64,000 nt of DNA, taken from assembly GCA_949788275.1 (NCBI GenBank), contig OX460916.1, positions 744,001 to 808,000 on the forward strand, given 5' to 3'. Below, piece by piece: positions 16,641 to 25,522 of this stretch. Every line of letters begins with the position of its first letter. The stretch's first letter is position 1. This stretch comes from Weeksellaceae bacterium. GTDB lineage: Bacteria > Bacteroidota > Bacteroidia > Flavobacteriales > Weeksellaceae. The notes under the pieces are model-generated. The model ran no database searches. It was given only the letters and a program-made list of their open reading frames with translations, and was not told the DNA's origin. Made by a program: the position numbers and the translations under genes.

Positions 16641-17804
16641 ATGAAAATATTCGATGCCATCGCCTTAGAAAAACGTTACCTCGAGTTTCGTGAATCAGGC
16701 TATGACCAAAAATGGTTGAATTTCAGCGATTTTCAACCCTATTTAGAAAAGCAAACCCTCGACCAGGAAATCATCGGGTATAGCTTTATGCAGTTGCCCA
16801 TTTCCAAATTAACCATTGGTACCGGAAAAAAGCGCCTGCTTATTTGGTCGCAAATGCATGGGAACGAAAGTACAGGAACACGTGCAATGATGGACGTTTT
16901 GGCTTTTTTACAGAAGCCATCTTATTTAGCAAAACACATTTTAGAGGCGGTCACCATCGATTTTATTCCCATGTTAAACCCCGATGGAGCCAACGTTAAT
17001 ACCCGCCGAAATGCTGTAGGTATTGACATGAACAGGGATTTTTTAGCCAAGCAATCCATCGAGATTAACGTACTGATCGATCAGGTCCAAAAAGGGCAAT
17101 ACGATGTTTTGTTTAACCTGCATGATCAACGGACTATTTTTAATGTCGGTACATCCGCTCTTCCTGCGACGCTATCTTTTTTAGCCCCTTCTTATAATCA
17201 AGCCGAAGAGGTGAATGCGGTTCGTCAACACACAATGGGTATTATTCAGGCTATGAATGCGGCTTTACAAGAGTTAATTCCAGGTCAAGTTGGTCGTTAT
17301 ACCTCTGAATTTTATCCGCGTTCAACGGGCGATAACTTTACGTTAATGGGGTTTCCAACCGTTTTGGTTGAAGCGGGGCATTTTCCAAACGATTACGAAC
17401 GAAATCAAACCCGTAAATACAATGCTATCGCTATGCTTTCCGCTTTAGAAACCATAGCAACCGGAGGACCACTACCTTTCCAAGGCTATGAAGAGATTCC
17501 TCAAAACGGTCAACGCTTTTTAGATATCATTATACGAAATGTAACCATTCAAGGAAAAGAAAATTCGACAAAAACCGATTTAGGCATTTATTTTGAAGAA
17601 GAGTATTGTCCAACATCCAATTCGGTGCAACGCATTGGCTATGTCAATGAGATAGGCGATTTACAATCGCTCTTGGGGCATTTAGACTTAGATGGAACGC
17701 ATTTAACCTATAGAGACGGCTTAACCAATATCCCTTATTTAGGAATGGAAGCTAATTTTACCGTAGGATCTTGGACATTGATCAAAGGACATTTAACAAC
17801 ATAA
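16641..17804 (+). CDS. M14-family zinc carboxypeptidase-like protein
   Basis: This 387-aa protein has the M14 zinc site H73-x-x-E76 in QMHGNESTGTRAMMD, a third ligand H161 in FNLHDQRT, the NPDGANVNTRRN substrate-loop motif near residue 113, and the catalytic glutamate E244 in VLVEAGHFPNDYER. No signal peptide is seen, so it is probably cytoplasmic. Family members cleave C-terminal amino acids or amides; the substrate is not evident. It follows the GNAT-like gene by 11 bp and precedes a thioredoxin-like gene by 18 bp, so the run 15508-18982 looks like one operon. Confidence 0.85.
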   Translation: MKIFDAIALEKRYLEFRESGYDQKWLNFSDFQPYLEKQTLDQEIIGYSFMQLPISKLTIGTGKKRLLIWSQMHGNESTGTRAMMDVLAFLQKPSYLAKHILEAVTIDFIPMLNPDGANVNTRRNAVGIDMNRDFLAKQSIEINVLIDQVQKGQYDVLFNLHDQRTIFNVGTSALPATLSFLAPSYNQAEEVNAVRQHTMGIIQAMNAALQELIPGQVGRYTSEFYPRSTGDNFTLMGFPTVLVEAGHFPNDYERNQTRKYNAIAMLSALETIATGGPLPFQGYEEIPQNGQRFLDIIIRNVTIQGKENSTKTDLGIYFEEEYCPTSNSVQRIGYVNEIGDLQSLLGHLDLDGTHLTYRDGLTNIPYLGMEANFTVGSWTLIKGHLTT

Positions 17805-17822
17805 TAGGAAGAACATAGAACT

Positions 17823-18374
17823 ATGAAAAAAATAATCGCTACCGGAATTTTTGCTTTAATTATAGCAATCACCGCAAACTGTCAAGAACCGAAAGAAATC
17901 AACGTTAAGGTAAAACAACCCAATGGAACCGAAATCCTATCGGGGGAATTTGATCGATCGGCTTTAGCTGAAAGCCAATTCGCCGCTTGGTTCGATCCCG
18001 CTTATTCAAACTACGAAGTTGAAAAATCGAAATTAGGCGATTTACCTAAAAAATTAAAAAACTACACCATGGAAGTATACGTAGGAACGTGGTGTGGGGA
18101 TAGTAAACGCGAATTACCTGCTTTATATAAAATTTTAGAAGAAGTAAAGTATCCCCTTGAAAAAATGAAGGTCTATGGGGTCGATCGTCAAAAGAAAAGC
18201 TACGACAGCATCGAACAAGGACGTAACATAACCCATGTGCCAACCATTATCTTATACGACAAAAAAGGTAAAGAAGCCGGTAGAATTGTAGAATCTCCAG
18301 CCAGTGCGTACTTAGAAGTCGATTTAGATCATATCGTAAAAGGAACACCTTTAAAACCAAACTACGCAAAATAG
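17823..18374 (+). CDS. Thioredoxin-family secreted protein with a single-cysteine WCGDS active site
   Basis: This 183-aa protein has an N-terminal export signal (MKKIIATGIFALIIAITANC), possibly a lipoprotein signal, though the residues before the Cys are not an ideal lipobox. The thioredoxin fold is shown by VYVGTWCGDSKRELPALYKI near residue 88 and the cis-proline segment THVPTIILYDKKGKEAGR near 140. The active site is WCGDS rather than WCxxC, so the resolving cysteine is absent; this variant is common in Bacteroidota. It probably acts in the periplasm. Its last base overlaps the start of the next gene. Confidence 0.85.
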   Translation: MKKIIATGIFALIIAITANCQEPKEINVKVKQPNGTEILSGEFDRSALAESQFAAWFDPAYSNYEVEKSKLGDLPKKLKNYTMEVYVGTWCGDSKRELPALYKILEEVKYPLEKMKVYGVDRQKKSYDSIEQGRNITHVPTIILYDKKGKEAGRIVESPASAYLEVDLDHIVKGTPLKPNYAK

Positions 18375-18982
18375 TGAGAAAAGGAATTTTTATTGGTCTC
18401 GCCTTCATCGTCGGAGTAGTCCTGACCTATTTCGTCATGAATAAACTATCGGGAAACAACACCTCGGAACAGTCGCATGTAATTGCTTATCAAATTGAGC
18501 GCATGAACAAAATGATTGTCGCCGAGCAAAGTTACTCCGAAATTTACACCCATTCGTCAAAGAAATCATTACCAGGTTTACATAACCTGTGGTCTTCCGA
18601 CAAAAAAGTGACCTTGCTTGTCAATGCGAAAGCCCAAGCAACGTACGATTTGTCGAAGATGGATGTCAAAGTAGATTCGGTGAATAAAGTGATTCGCATA
18701 AAATCAATTCCTCCTGTCGATATCAAAGTGTTTCCCGATGTCAGCTTCTATGAAATGGATCAAAGCGTGTTTAATAAGTTCGAAAAAGAAGATCTTAACG
18801 GAATCAAAAAACGAGCAGTGGCCCAAGTCGAACAAAAAATTGACCGCACAAGCCTTAAACAAGAAGCCCATCAACAGTTAATTAAAAATTTGGAGGATAT
18901 CTATTTATTGGCTAAAATCTATGGCTGGAAAGTTGAAGATGAATCCATTTATAAAAACGAACTGCTTAATCGCTTAAAATAA
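18374..18982 (+). CDS. DUF4230 domain-containing membrane-anchored protein
   Basis: This 202-aa protein starts at a GTG sharing a base with the stop of the thioredoxin-like gene (TAGTG), so translation is probably coupled. It has one N-terminal membrane anchor (IGLAFIVGVVLTYFVM) and then a DUF4230 domain: IAYQIERMNKMIVAEQSYSE followed by the KVTLLVNAKAQATYDLSKMD strand region. DUF4230 proteins are of unknown function and face the periplasm. The 3' end is followed by a clear terminator at 19026. Confidence 0.8.
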   Translation: MRKGIFIGLAFIVGVVLTYFVMNKLSGNNTSEQSHVIAYQIERMNKMIVAEQSYSEIYTHSSKKSLPGLHNLWSSDKKVTLLVNAKAQATYDLSKMDVKVDSVNKVIRIKSIPPVDIKVFPDVSFYEMDQSVFNKFEKEDLNGIKKRAVAQVEQKIDRTSLKQEAHQQLIKNLEDIYLLAKIYGWKVEDESIYKNELLNRLK

Positions 18983-19025
18983 GAGGGTTATCACGCAATA
19001 AAAATCAATTTTTCATAACCTCACT

Positions 19026-19057
19026 AACCTGCATTTTACGTGCAGGTTATTTTTTTG
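19026..19057 (+). terminator. Intrinsic terminator after the DUF4230 gene
   Basis: The stem AACCTGCA (19026-19033) with TGCAGGTT (19041-19048) is followed by a seven-T run. It ends the operon from 15508. Confidence 0.85.
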
Positions 19058-19123
19058 AAAACAAGTCATACAGCATTTTTTCAATTAACTTGAAAGTCTT
19101 ATTTTCGTAAATATTTTTAAGAT

Positions 19124-20152
19124 ATGAAATGGCGTAAACTTCTACTTCCTTTTTCAGGTTTATATTGGCTTGGAACCGCTGTGCGTAATGTTTGTTACAA
19201 TACAGGGTTAATGCGAACAACTTCGTTTAATTTACCAATGATTAATGTTGGTAATTTATCGGTTGGTGGTACAGGTAAATCACCGCATGTAATGTACTTA
19301 ATTGATTTATTGAAAAATGAACGATTGGTATGTACCCTTAGCCGTGGGTATGGCCGAAAAACCAAAGGATTTAAAGTAGCGAATTACGAATCGAAAGTTT
19401 ATGACATTGGCGACGAGCCTTTGCAGTTTTTTCGTCGTTTTAAAAACCGAATTCTGATTGCGGTTTGTGAAGACCGCGTATACGGTGTTGAGAAAATTCT
19501 CAAGAATTTTTTCCCTGGCATTATTATCTTAGACGATGCCTTTCAGCACCGAAGAATCAAAGCGGGTTTAAACATTCTTTTAACCGATTTTAATCACCCG
19601 TATTACAAAGATTATCCTTTGCCTGCTGGCGATTTAAGAGAGGGCAGAGGGGGTGCACGCCGCGCCGATATTATCATCGTTACCAAGTGTCCCGACACCA
19701 TTTCAAGTCAAAAACAAGACGAATTAATGAAGCGAATCAATCTAAAATCGCATCAATCTTTATTCTTTTCCAAAGTCGTTTACGATGATTTAATCATCAA
19801 TCAATTCGACACCATGAGTCGTGAGAAATGGTTAGAAACCAATGTGGTTCTGGTTACTGGAATCGCTAAACCACAGCCATTGGTCGACTTTGTAACGGCT
19901 AATTTCGCTCATGTACTTCATTTAGAATACCCCGATCACCACAATTTCAAAGACACAGAAATTGATTATATTAGCAAACGATTTATAGATACCGAAGGCA
20001 AAAAAATTATTTTAACAACAGAAAAAGATTATATGAGGTTGTTAGAGGAAGCTTCCTTGAAACAAGATTTATATTACCTGCCAATACGGGTCGAACTTAA
20101 CGATAAAGAAAAATTTAATCAAACTATTTTAGATTATGTTAGAAAGAATTAA
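19124..20152 (+). CDS. lpxK: Tetraacyldisaccharide 4'-kinase
   Basis: This 342-aa protein phosphorylates the 4' position of the lipid A disaccharide at the inner membrane. It has an N-terminal hydrophobic segment (LLPFSGLYWLGTAVRNV) and the P-loop variant VGNLSVGGTGKSPHVMYLID near residue 43. It also has LSRGYGRKTKGF near 73, DDAFQHRRIKAGLNILLTDF near 139 and GDLREGRGGARRADIIIVTK near 168, all hallmark LpxK blocks. The length is normal. The 3' end overlaps the purine nucleoside phosphorylase gene by 17 bases. Confidence 0.95.
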   Translation: MKWRKLLLPFSGLYWLGTAVRNVCYNTGLMRTTSFNLPMINVGNLSVGGTGKSPHVMYLIDLLKNERLVCTLSRGYGRKTKGFKVANYESKVYDIGDEPLQFFRRFKNRILIAVCEDRVYGVEKILKNFFPGIIILDDAFQHRRIKAGLNILLTDFNHPYYKDYPLPAGDLREGRGGARRADIIIVTKCPDTISSQKQDELMKRINLKSHQSLFFSKVVYDDLIINQFDTMSREKWLETNVVLVTGIAKPQPLVDFVTANFAHVLHLEYPDHHNFKDTEIDYISKRFIDTEGKKIILTTEKDYMRLLEEASLKQDLYYLPIRVELNDKEKFNQTILDYVRKN

Positions 20153-20948
20153 TCATGCAGTAAGCCATATTCAAAATCTTATTCCAGCAGTACCAGAATA
20201 CGTTATTGTACTAGGTTCAGGATTAGGAAAATTAGAAGATGAGATTGAAAATCCAATAGTTATTGAATACAAAGATATCCCAGACTTTCCTCAAGTGACC
20301 GTTGAAGGACATAAAGGTCATTTAGTATACGGAACAATTTTAGGAAAAAAAGTCTTAATGATGGCTGGTCGTTTTCACTATTACGAAGGCTATTCAATGG
20401 AAGAAGTAACCTTCCCAATGCGCGTTTTCAACGGCTTAGGTATTAAAAAAGTTATTTTATCGAATGCATCAGGCGGTGTAAACCCTGCCTTTCATGTAGG
20501 TGATGTTATGGTGTTAAACGATCACATCAACATGATGCCCGAACACCCTCTTCGCGGTAAAAACATCGACGAGTTAGGACCTCGTTTTGTCGATATGTCT
20601 CAACCTTACGATAAAGAAATGTTGAATGCTGCAATGAACTTTGCTCAAGCTAACGATATTCTTCTGCACCAAGGGGTTTATGTTGGTCTTCAAGGCCCAA
20701 CCTTCGAAACACCATCGGAATACGGTATGGTTCGCTATATTGGAGGAGATGCGGTAGGGATGAGTACCGTTCCTGAAGTTATTGTTGCTCGCCATATGGC
20801 TATGCGCGTTTTCTGTCTATCGGTTATTACCGATTTAGGTGGACCAGAAATTGCTTTCCCTGTTTCTCACGAAGAAGTATTGAATGCAGCAAACAATGCT
20901 ATGCCGAATGTTATCCGTATTGTTAAAAGCGTTATCGAAACCTGTTAA
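20136..20948 (+). CDS. punA: Purine-nucleoside phosphorylase (PNP-II, trimeric type)
   Basis: This 270-aa protein cleaves purine nucleosides with phosphate in purine salvage. Diagnostic parts are VIVLGSGLGKLEDEIENP (phosphate loop) near residue 24, VEGHKGHLVYG near 60, GRFHYYEGYSMEEVTFPMRV near 82, NASGGVNPAF near 113, and GMSTVPEVIVARHMAMRVFC near 208. The length fits the family. It overlaps the end of lpxK, so the two are co-transcribed although they work in different pathways. A strong terminator follows. Confidence 0.95.
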   Translation: MLERINHAVSHIQNLIPAVPEYVIVLGSGLGKLEDEIENPIVIEYKDIPDFPQVTVEGHKGHLVYGTILGKKVLMMAGRFHYYEGYSMEEVTFPMRVFNGLGIKKVILSNASGGVNPAFHVGDVMVLNDHINMMPEHPLRGKNIDELGPRFVDMSQPYDKEMLNAAMNFAQANDILLHQGVYVGLQGPTFETPSEYGMVRYIGGDAVGMSTVPEVIVARHMAMRVFCLSVITDLGGPEIAFPVSHEEVLNAANNAMPNVIRIVKSVIETC

Positions 20949-20975
20949 ACGGTTCTCATTATAAACGATCATCGA

Positions 20976-21022
20976 GAAAGGGATCATCTTACAACCATGT
21001 AGGATGATCCCTTTCTTCTTTT
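20976..21022 (+). terminator. Intrinsic terminator after punA
   Basis: The stem GAAAGGGATCATC (20976-20988) with GATGATCCCTTTC (21003-21015) is followed by a T-rich run. Confidence 0.9.
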
Positions 21023-21043
21023 TTGAATAAACAAACTGGTAGC

Positions 21044-21075
21044 CAATCAAATAATTAAAACGTATTTAATTAATT
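21044..21075. repeat. 32-bp repeat with palindromic core, left copy
   Basis: It starts CAATCAAATAATTAA and ends CGTATTTAATTAATT. The same 32 bp occurs at 26193-26224 in the same orientation with one mismatch. The two copies enclose the decayed peptide-export locus. Confidence 0.7.
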
Positions 21076-21165
21076 TGGGTGCTCCCTTCGGGCGGGCTTT
21101 CCGCACTCGCTTTTGGCTTCGTTACACTCCACCAAAGAGCTCAAACAATTGCTCCAATCCCTAGC
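21074..21165 (+). repeat. Dispersed structured element, copy 4 (short form)
   Basis: It starts TTTGGGTGCTCCCTTCGGGC and ends CTCCAATCCCTAGC. The arms GCTTTTGG and CCACCAAAGAGC can pair. It lacks the terminal hairpin seen in copies 3, 5 and 7. The rest of the 502-bp intergenic region up to 21450 is AT-rich with no further recognisable feature. Confidence 0.7.
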
Positions 21166-21450
21166 AAAAAATAACTTTGAAAAGAAATACTCTTTCCAAT
21201 CTCTACTGATTCTACTTCTTCAAAACATTTCTGAATAAATATAAATCTAAAATTGTTGTACATAATTGGTCGTATTTATTTTTATTAAACTGCAAGTATT
21301 AGTAAGTATTTTAAAAGTTGCCTCATTGGTGTTTGTTGGTTATGTTTGTGGTAATGAGTTTGTTATGAGTAGGTTTTATTTAGTTCTACTATAACTTATT
21401 AAAGAGTATTCAAAATCACAAAAAATTATTAACTATTAAAATTATCATTT

Positions 21451-21705
21451 ATGTACACAACAAATTCAAATCCAGTCTTGATTTACAAATCGTATGATTT
21501 TAATCAACCAAGAGTTTCAAATCTTTTATTAAAAGATTTAATTTCTGACATAGAATTCTTAAAGGATTTTGAAAAAAGACCTTTAGAAATACTTCAATAT
21601 TATGGTATTGATACAGCCGAAATCAATATTCCAGAAAATTTTAAAATGCCTCCACAAAATGTTTTAGAAAAGCTATCAAAATACAGAGGCAATAGAGAAG
21701 GCTAG
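21451..21705 (+). CDS. Small protein with a RiPP leader-like (NHLP-like) sequence
   Basis: I do not recognise this 84-aa protein as a named gene. Its middle (residues 28-62: KDLISDIEFLKDFEKRPLEI, then LQYYGIDTAEINIPENFKMP) resembles nitrile-hydratase-like leader peptides. These have the pattern D-x-E-F-x-x-x-F-x-x-x-P-x-x-x-L-x-x-x-G-I ending in a proline-rich segment. In RiPP precursors such a leader precedes a modified core peptide. Here only ~13 residues follow (ending KYRGNREG), with no Cys, and the frame then runs into a broken nitroreductase gene, so the core may have been lost by deletion. The RiPP reading is inference. Confidence 0.5.
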   Translation: MYTTNSNPVLIYKSYDFNQPRVSNLLLKDLISDIEFLKDFEKRPLEILQYYGIDTAEINIPENFKMPPQNVLEKLSKYRGNREG

Positions 21706-22039
21706 GTTTTTTTCGGCAGGGCAACAATTTGTTAGCCATTCTTCTGTTTTATTTTTTTTATCTACAAGATATTATAGAAATTATTGGAAATACAGAAAAA
21801 ATACTGCAGCTTATTCTGTGACTATTCGCGATGCTGCTCATTTATGTCAGAATCTTTATTTGATTTGTACTAAACTCGGAGTCGGTGTGTTTACAGCTGC
21901 CATTAATCATAGTAATATTGAAGAAGAATTAGGTTTGGATCCTTATGTACATGGAATAAATATGATGATTGGTTGTGGTGTAGTAAATTTAAAAGCTAGT
22001 ACAAACTTAGAGCCTAATTATGATGAATTCTTAGAATAG
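21668..22039 (+). pseudogene. C-terminal remnant of a SagB/ThcOx-like nitroreductase-family dehydrogenase
   Basis: A frame without a start, open from 21668, reads ARFFSAGQQFVSHSSVLFFL, then YYRNYWKYRKNTAAYSVTIR, DAAHLCQNLYLICTKLGVGV and EEELGLDPYVHG. This matches the last ~110 residues of SagB-type nitroreductase-like dehydrogenases: A/W-KYR-x-x-x-x-Y-x-x-x-x-x-D-x-x-H-L-x-Q-N-L-x-L, then a G-L-x-P strand. These flavoenzymes oxidise azolines in RiPP maturation. The N-terminal FMN-binding half is missing, and the start of the fragment overlaps the end of the preceding small gene. It is probably non-functional. Confidence 0.6.
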
Positions 22040-22043
22040 AAAA

Positions 22044-22684
22044 ATGTATAGCAAGTATTTTAATTTTAGAATTAATCAATTTTTTAGAGCCATTAATAAA
22101 AATGTTGCTTTAGGTAATTGTGTGGTGATTGCCTTGATTGTTATGCTATACTTGAAACTACCACAACAAAATTATTATCCGTTTTTTTTTATAACGCCAT
22201 TGATTATTTTTCATTTTCAAAGAAAGGATATTCCGTTTCTAAAAAACATTAAAAAAAGTTGGAAAATTATATTAAGGATCGAATATTTAAGCTGTCTATT
22301 TATTATTTCATTGTTTTCTAGAAATTACCAAATTGAATATACTTTACTAGCTCCCATTTTCGTATGTTTAATCTTACCAAATATAAGAGTAAAGATTGCT
22401 CCTAGAGTGATTAAATTGTCCTTACTACCTGACCATTTGTTTGAAATAAAAACGGCCATTCGAAAAACTCCAATACTATTTATATTTCAAATTATTTTAA
22501 TATATGCTTCTTCTTTTCATCCATTTACATTGTTTTTTATATTATTATTTTCAATGGAGTTTTTTTCGAATATATATAATGAAATAGAATCAAAGGAGTT
22601 ACTTCAGTTTTATTTTTTGAAATATGACCTTTATTATAAAATTTCGAGTCATTTATTATTTTATAATATCATTTTATTACCAGC
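22044..22684 (+). pseudogene. ABC exporter permease, 5' part (interrupted by IS21-family element)
   Basis: This is the first 213 codons of a hydrophobic protein with several membrane segments: NCVVIALIVMLYLKL near residue 26, YYPFFFITPLIIFHF, LFIISLFSRN, ILFIFQIILIYASSFHPF, LFFILLFSMEFF. At 22685 the frame is broken by the IS element. Its true continuation is at 25267-25522. The start ATG lies four bases after the stop of the nitroreductase remnant, fitting an operon. Confidence 0.75.
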
Positions 22685-22776
22685 TGGTTATTTCGGTCTG
22701 ACCGTGCCACCTATTTCGGTCAAATGGTGCCACTTTAAAAAGTTATACAATAATACAAAAAAAGTTATTTCAAACG

Positions 22777-23505
22777 CTAAAAGTTTGTCTTCCTCATTGA
22801 TTCTCCATTAAGATCTATTCTATGCGAAGAGTTGACGATTCGATCAAGAACCGCATCTGCAATAGTATTTTCCCCGATTAAAGGATACCAAGCAGCTACA
22901 GGTATTTGTGAGGATAAAATAATAGAAGCTTGATTATACCTTTGATCAACGATATCAAAGAGTGCTTCTCTAATCAGATTATCAAAAGGCTGTAGTCCAA
23001 AGTCATCCAAAATAAGCAAGTCACATTTGAGTACTTTCTTGATTTCTCTTTGATAGGTTCCATCTATTTTACTTGATTTTAGCAGGTTAAATAGATTGGC
23101 TGTATTAAAGTAAAGTACTTTATGTTCCATAAGACAAGCTTGATGTCCTAAGGCTTGAGCAAGATAACTTTTACCAACTCCACTGGCTCCAGTTAAAATA
23201 ATATTTTGTTTTTTCAGTATAAAATCTAAGGTAGTTAGCCTATTAAAAGCATTTCTGTCAAGATCTCTATTATGGGTATAATTAATATCAGCTATGCTAG
23301 CATTTTGCCTAAAATTAGCTTGTTTAATTAATCTTTCTACTTTTCTATTTTGTCTGTTTTCATACTCATGGTCTGTTAGTAAAGCAATGTATTCATCTAT
23401 GGTAAAAGATGTGATTGTGTTGTCTTTCATGTGTCTGTTGTGTAATGAAGCCATGTCGCTTAATCGCATTGCTTTTAGTTTTTCGATAGTCTGGTTGTTA
23501 TCCAT
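22777..23505 (-). CDS. istB: IS21-family helper ATPase IstB
   Basis: This 242-aa DnaC-like AAA+ ATPase delivers target DNA to the IstA transposase. The N-terminal part (IEKLKAMRLSDMASLHNRHM) is the usual IstB start. Walker A is GASGVGKS in IILTGASGVGKSYLAQALGH near residue 104, and Walker B is LLILDDFG near residue 170. The length is normal. It follows istA by 18 bp on the same strand inside the element. Confidence 0.95.
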   Translation of the reverse strand: MDNNQTIEKLKAMRLSDMASLHNRHMKDNTITSFTIDEYIALLTDHEYENRQNRKVERLIKQANFRQNASIADINYTHNRDLDRNAFNRLTTLDFILKKQNIILTGASGVGKSYLAQALGHQACLMEHKVLYFNTANLFNLLKSSKIDGTYQREIKKVLKCDLLILDDFGLQPFDNLIREALFDIVDQRYNQASIILSSQIPVAAWYPLIGENTIADAVLDRIVNSSHRIDLNGESMRKTNF

Positions 23506-23523
23506 ATAATTAATTATTAAAGT

Positions 23524-25077
23524 TTATTGATAAGAAGAAGCTCCTCTAATATTGGCGTGTGAAGGGATGTGAGGAGTATTTGCGTTAAGTTGTTGTATCG
23601 TTTCTTGATTGAGATCCATCTTGTGATGAAGGATGTTTTTAATGTGAGTATAAGTTGCTATATTCTCTTTTAAAGCAAGTTCACAGGCCTTTTCTAATCT
23701 ATCTGAACCATAGCTTTTATGTAGCTGTATTACTCCCATAACTCGTTTATACCCTATTTCAGGATATTCGACATTATCAAGTATTCTCTCTACACATTTC
23801 ACTACATTTTCACCATGAAGTTGAGCTTGCTTTTTAAAGAATTCTGGACTCCAACTAGTGTAGTATTGATGTGTACTTGATAGATGGTCTTTTGTTGTAT
23901 TATATGATCCCTTTGCAGGATTTCGTTTATGTAGAGCTATGCGTACATGATTGTAATAAACTTCAACTGTGGTATTGGTGTAATGAATCGTAGTCTGATG
24001 ACCTATATAACGGTAAGGAACACTGTAATAGCTTTTGTCAGGTGAGAAATATACATAACCTATCTTTTGTACTTTAGCTCTTTTATAATCTTTAATTTGA
24101 TAGTTAGAAGATGGCAGAGTTTTTAAATATTGCCTTTCTATAGATTGGAACAGTTCTATGCGACTTGATTCCTTACGCTGAAAAAGGAGCCGATTGTAAT
24201 GAGTTAATCTTGTTTGTATTTCTTGGTTTAGCTCCTCTAAGCAGAAGAAGGTCATCTCTTTAATAGGATAATAGATTCTCTGATACACTAAATTAACCGC
24301 GTTTTCCACTAAGGCTTTATCTTGTGGAGAATAGGCTCTTGTTGGATTTACAACGCAACTATAATGGGAGGCAAAGTCTTTAAAACTTCGATTAATCTGA
24401 GCTTCATATTTACTAGAACGAGATACAGCTGATTTTAGATTATCAGACACAATAGCCAGGGGAACACCTCCATAAAAGTGTAAAGCATTGATACAACACT
24501 GGATTAAATCTTCTTTCTTTTGAGTAGCACATACTTGAACATAGGTGTATTGACTGTTGGGAAGGATAGCCACAAACACTTCTACAGGTATTATTTCTCC
24601 TGTATGTTTATCTACATACGAAAGCTTTTTACCGGCAAAGTCTATGTACATTTCTTTACCAGGTTCATGCTCTAACTTCATTGAACCTTTTGCTTGTTTA
24701 TACTTGCGATTATAGTGTTCCATAAACTGAGTATAACTATAGGGGTTTTCTGCAGTTTCAGTATATTGACTATAGTGATAGAGAAAGGTAAAACCAGGAT
24801 GATTACGGGCTTTATTAACTGTTTCAAAGTACAACATCAACGCATTATGACGCTGTGTATCAACAGTGGTAAAACTAGAAAAAAGCTCTGATAATTGCAG
24901 TGTTTCAAACGATAAGAGCTGCTCAAGTGAATACTCACTGGCAGCAAAGAGTTGCATATAGGTATTGACTGTATTGCGTGAAATACTTAGTGTAGTAGCT
25001 ATTTTTCGATTACTACAACCATCTAAATGCAAGGTGATAATTTGTTTTAAGTCCATTGGATCAAGTTTATTAGCCAT
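23524..25077 (-). CDS. istA: IS21-family transposase IstA
   Basis: This 517-aa DDE transposase has an N-terminal helix-turn-helix (MDLKQIITLHLDGCSNRKIA, then TTLSISRNTVNTYMQ). The integrase core has its first Asp in KEMYIDFAGKK near residue 146, the second in AIVSDNLKSAVSR near 211, and the Glu in DKALVENAVNLVYQR near 259. The IstA length and motif spacing are normal, so the element is probably still mobile. The start lies ~184 bases from the right end of the element. Confidence 0.95.
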   Translation of the reverse strand: MANKLDPMDLKQIITLHLDGCSNRKIATTLSISRNTVNTYMQLFAASEYSLEQLLSFETLQLSELFSSFTTVDTQRHNALMLYFETVNKARNHPGFTFLYHYSQYTETAENPYSYTQFMEHYNRKYKQAKGSMKLEHEPGKEMYIDFAGKKLSYVDKHTGEIIPVEVFVAILPNSQYTYVQVCATQKKEDLIQCCINALHFYGGVPLAIVSDNLKSAVSRSSKYEAQINRSFKDFASHYSCVVNPTRAYSPQDKALVENAVNLVYQRIYYPIKEMTFFCLEELNQEIQTRLTHYNRLLFQRKESSRIELFQSIERQYLKTLPSSNYQIKDYKRAKVQKIGYVYFSPDKSYYSVPYRYIGHQTTIHYTNTTVEVYYNHVRIALHKRNPAKGSYNTTKDHLSSTHQYYTSWSPEFFKKQAQLHGENVVKCVERILDNVEYPEIGYKRVMGVIQLHKSYGSDRLEKACELALKENIATYTHIKNILHHKMDLNQETIQQLNANTPHIPSHANIRGASSYQ

Positions 25078-25266
25078 ATCTTATCGTTTAGAAAACAACA
25101 AGATAGATGTAATTAACTTTTCAAAGTGGCACGGTTTGAACCGAAATAACTACAAGTGTTATTTTAAGTGCACAAATCAAACTGGAAACTGGCACGGTTT
25201 GACCGAAATCACTGGCACAAGTACTCCGAAATCACTGGCATAAATCGAACCGAAATATCCACCAGC

Positions 25267-25522
25267 ATATTTTATCTACTGTATTCTTGATAATGACCCC
25301 CTATATCTAATAATTTATGTCATATTCATCAATCTATTTATAAACCAGCGTATTAGTTTGAAATATGAAAGTTATAATCATCATTTAAAATTTCATCCCC
25401 TGTATATTACACAAATAATAGGAATAGCATTATCCATTGTATTAATTATACCTTTTTTATACTATTGTACAAAATCACAAGCTAACGCGATTAATAATAT
25501 TAATAGATATGTTAGAAATTAA
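25267..25522 (+). pseudogene. ABC exporter permease, 3' part (after IS21 element)
   Basis: When the IS and one CCAGC copy are removed, the frame from 22044 continues here without a stop. It reads AYFIYCILDNDPLYLIIYVI, then membrane segments FINLFINQ and YITQIIGIALSIVLIIPFLY, ending RYVRN and TAA at 25520-25522. The restored protein would be 298 aa. The restored 3' end overlaps the ATPase start at 25509 by 14 bases, confirming an exporter operon. Confidence 0.75.

Larger units (their letters stand above)
22685..25261 (-). mobile_element. IS21-family insertion sequence (istA, istB), complete, with 5-bp target duplication
   Basis: The element is 2577 bp. Its ends are imperfect inverted repeats, TGGTTATTTCGGT at 22685 and the complement of TGGATATTTCGGT ending at 25261. 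Further copies of the end motif (ATTTCGG...GTGCCA) lie just inside both ends, as in IS21 elements. The direct repeat CCAGC flanks it (22680-22684 and 25262-25266). It carries istA then istB on the minus strand, both intact. Confidence 0.9.
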
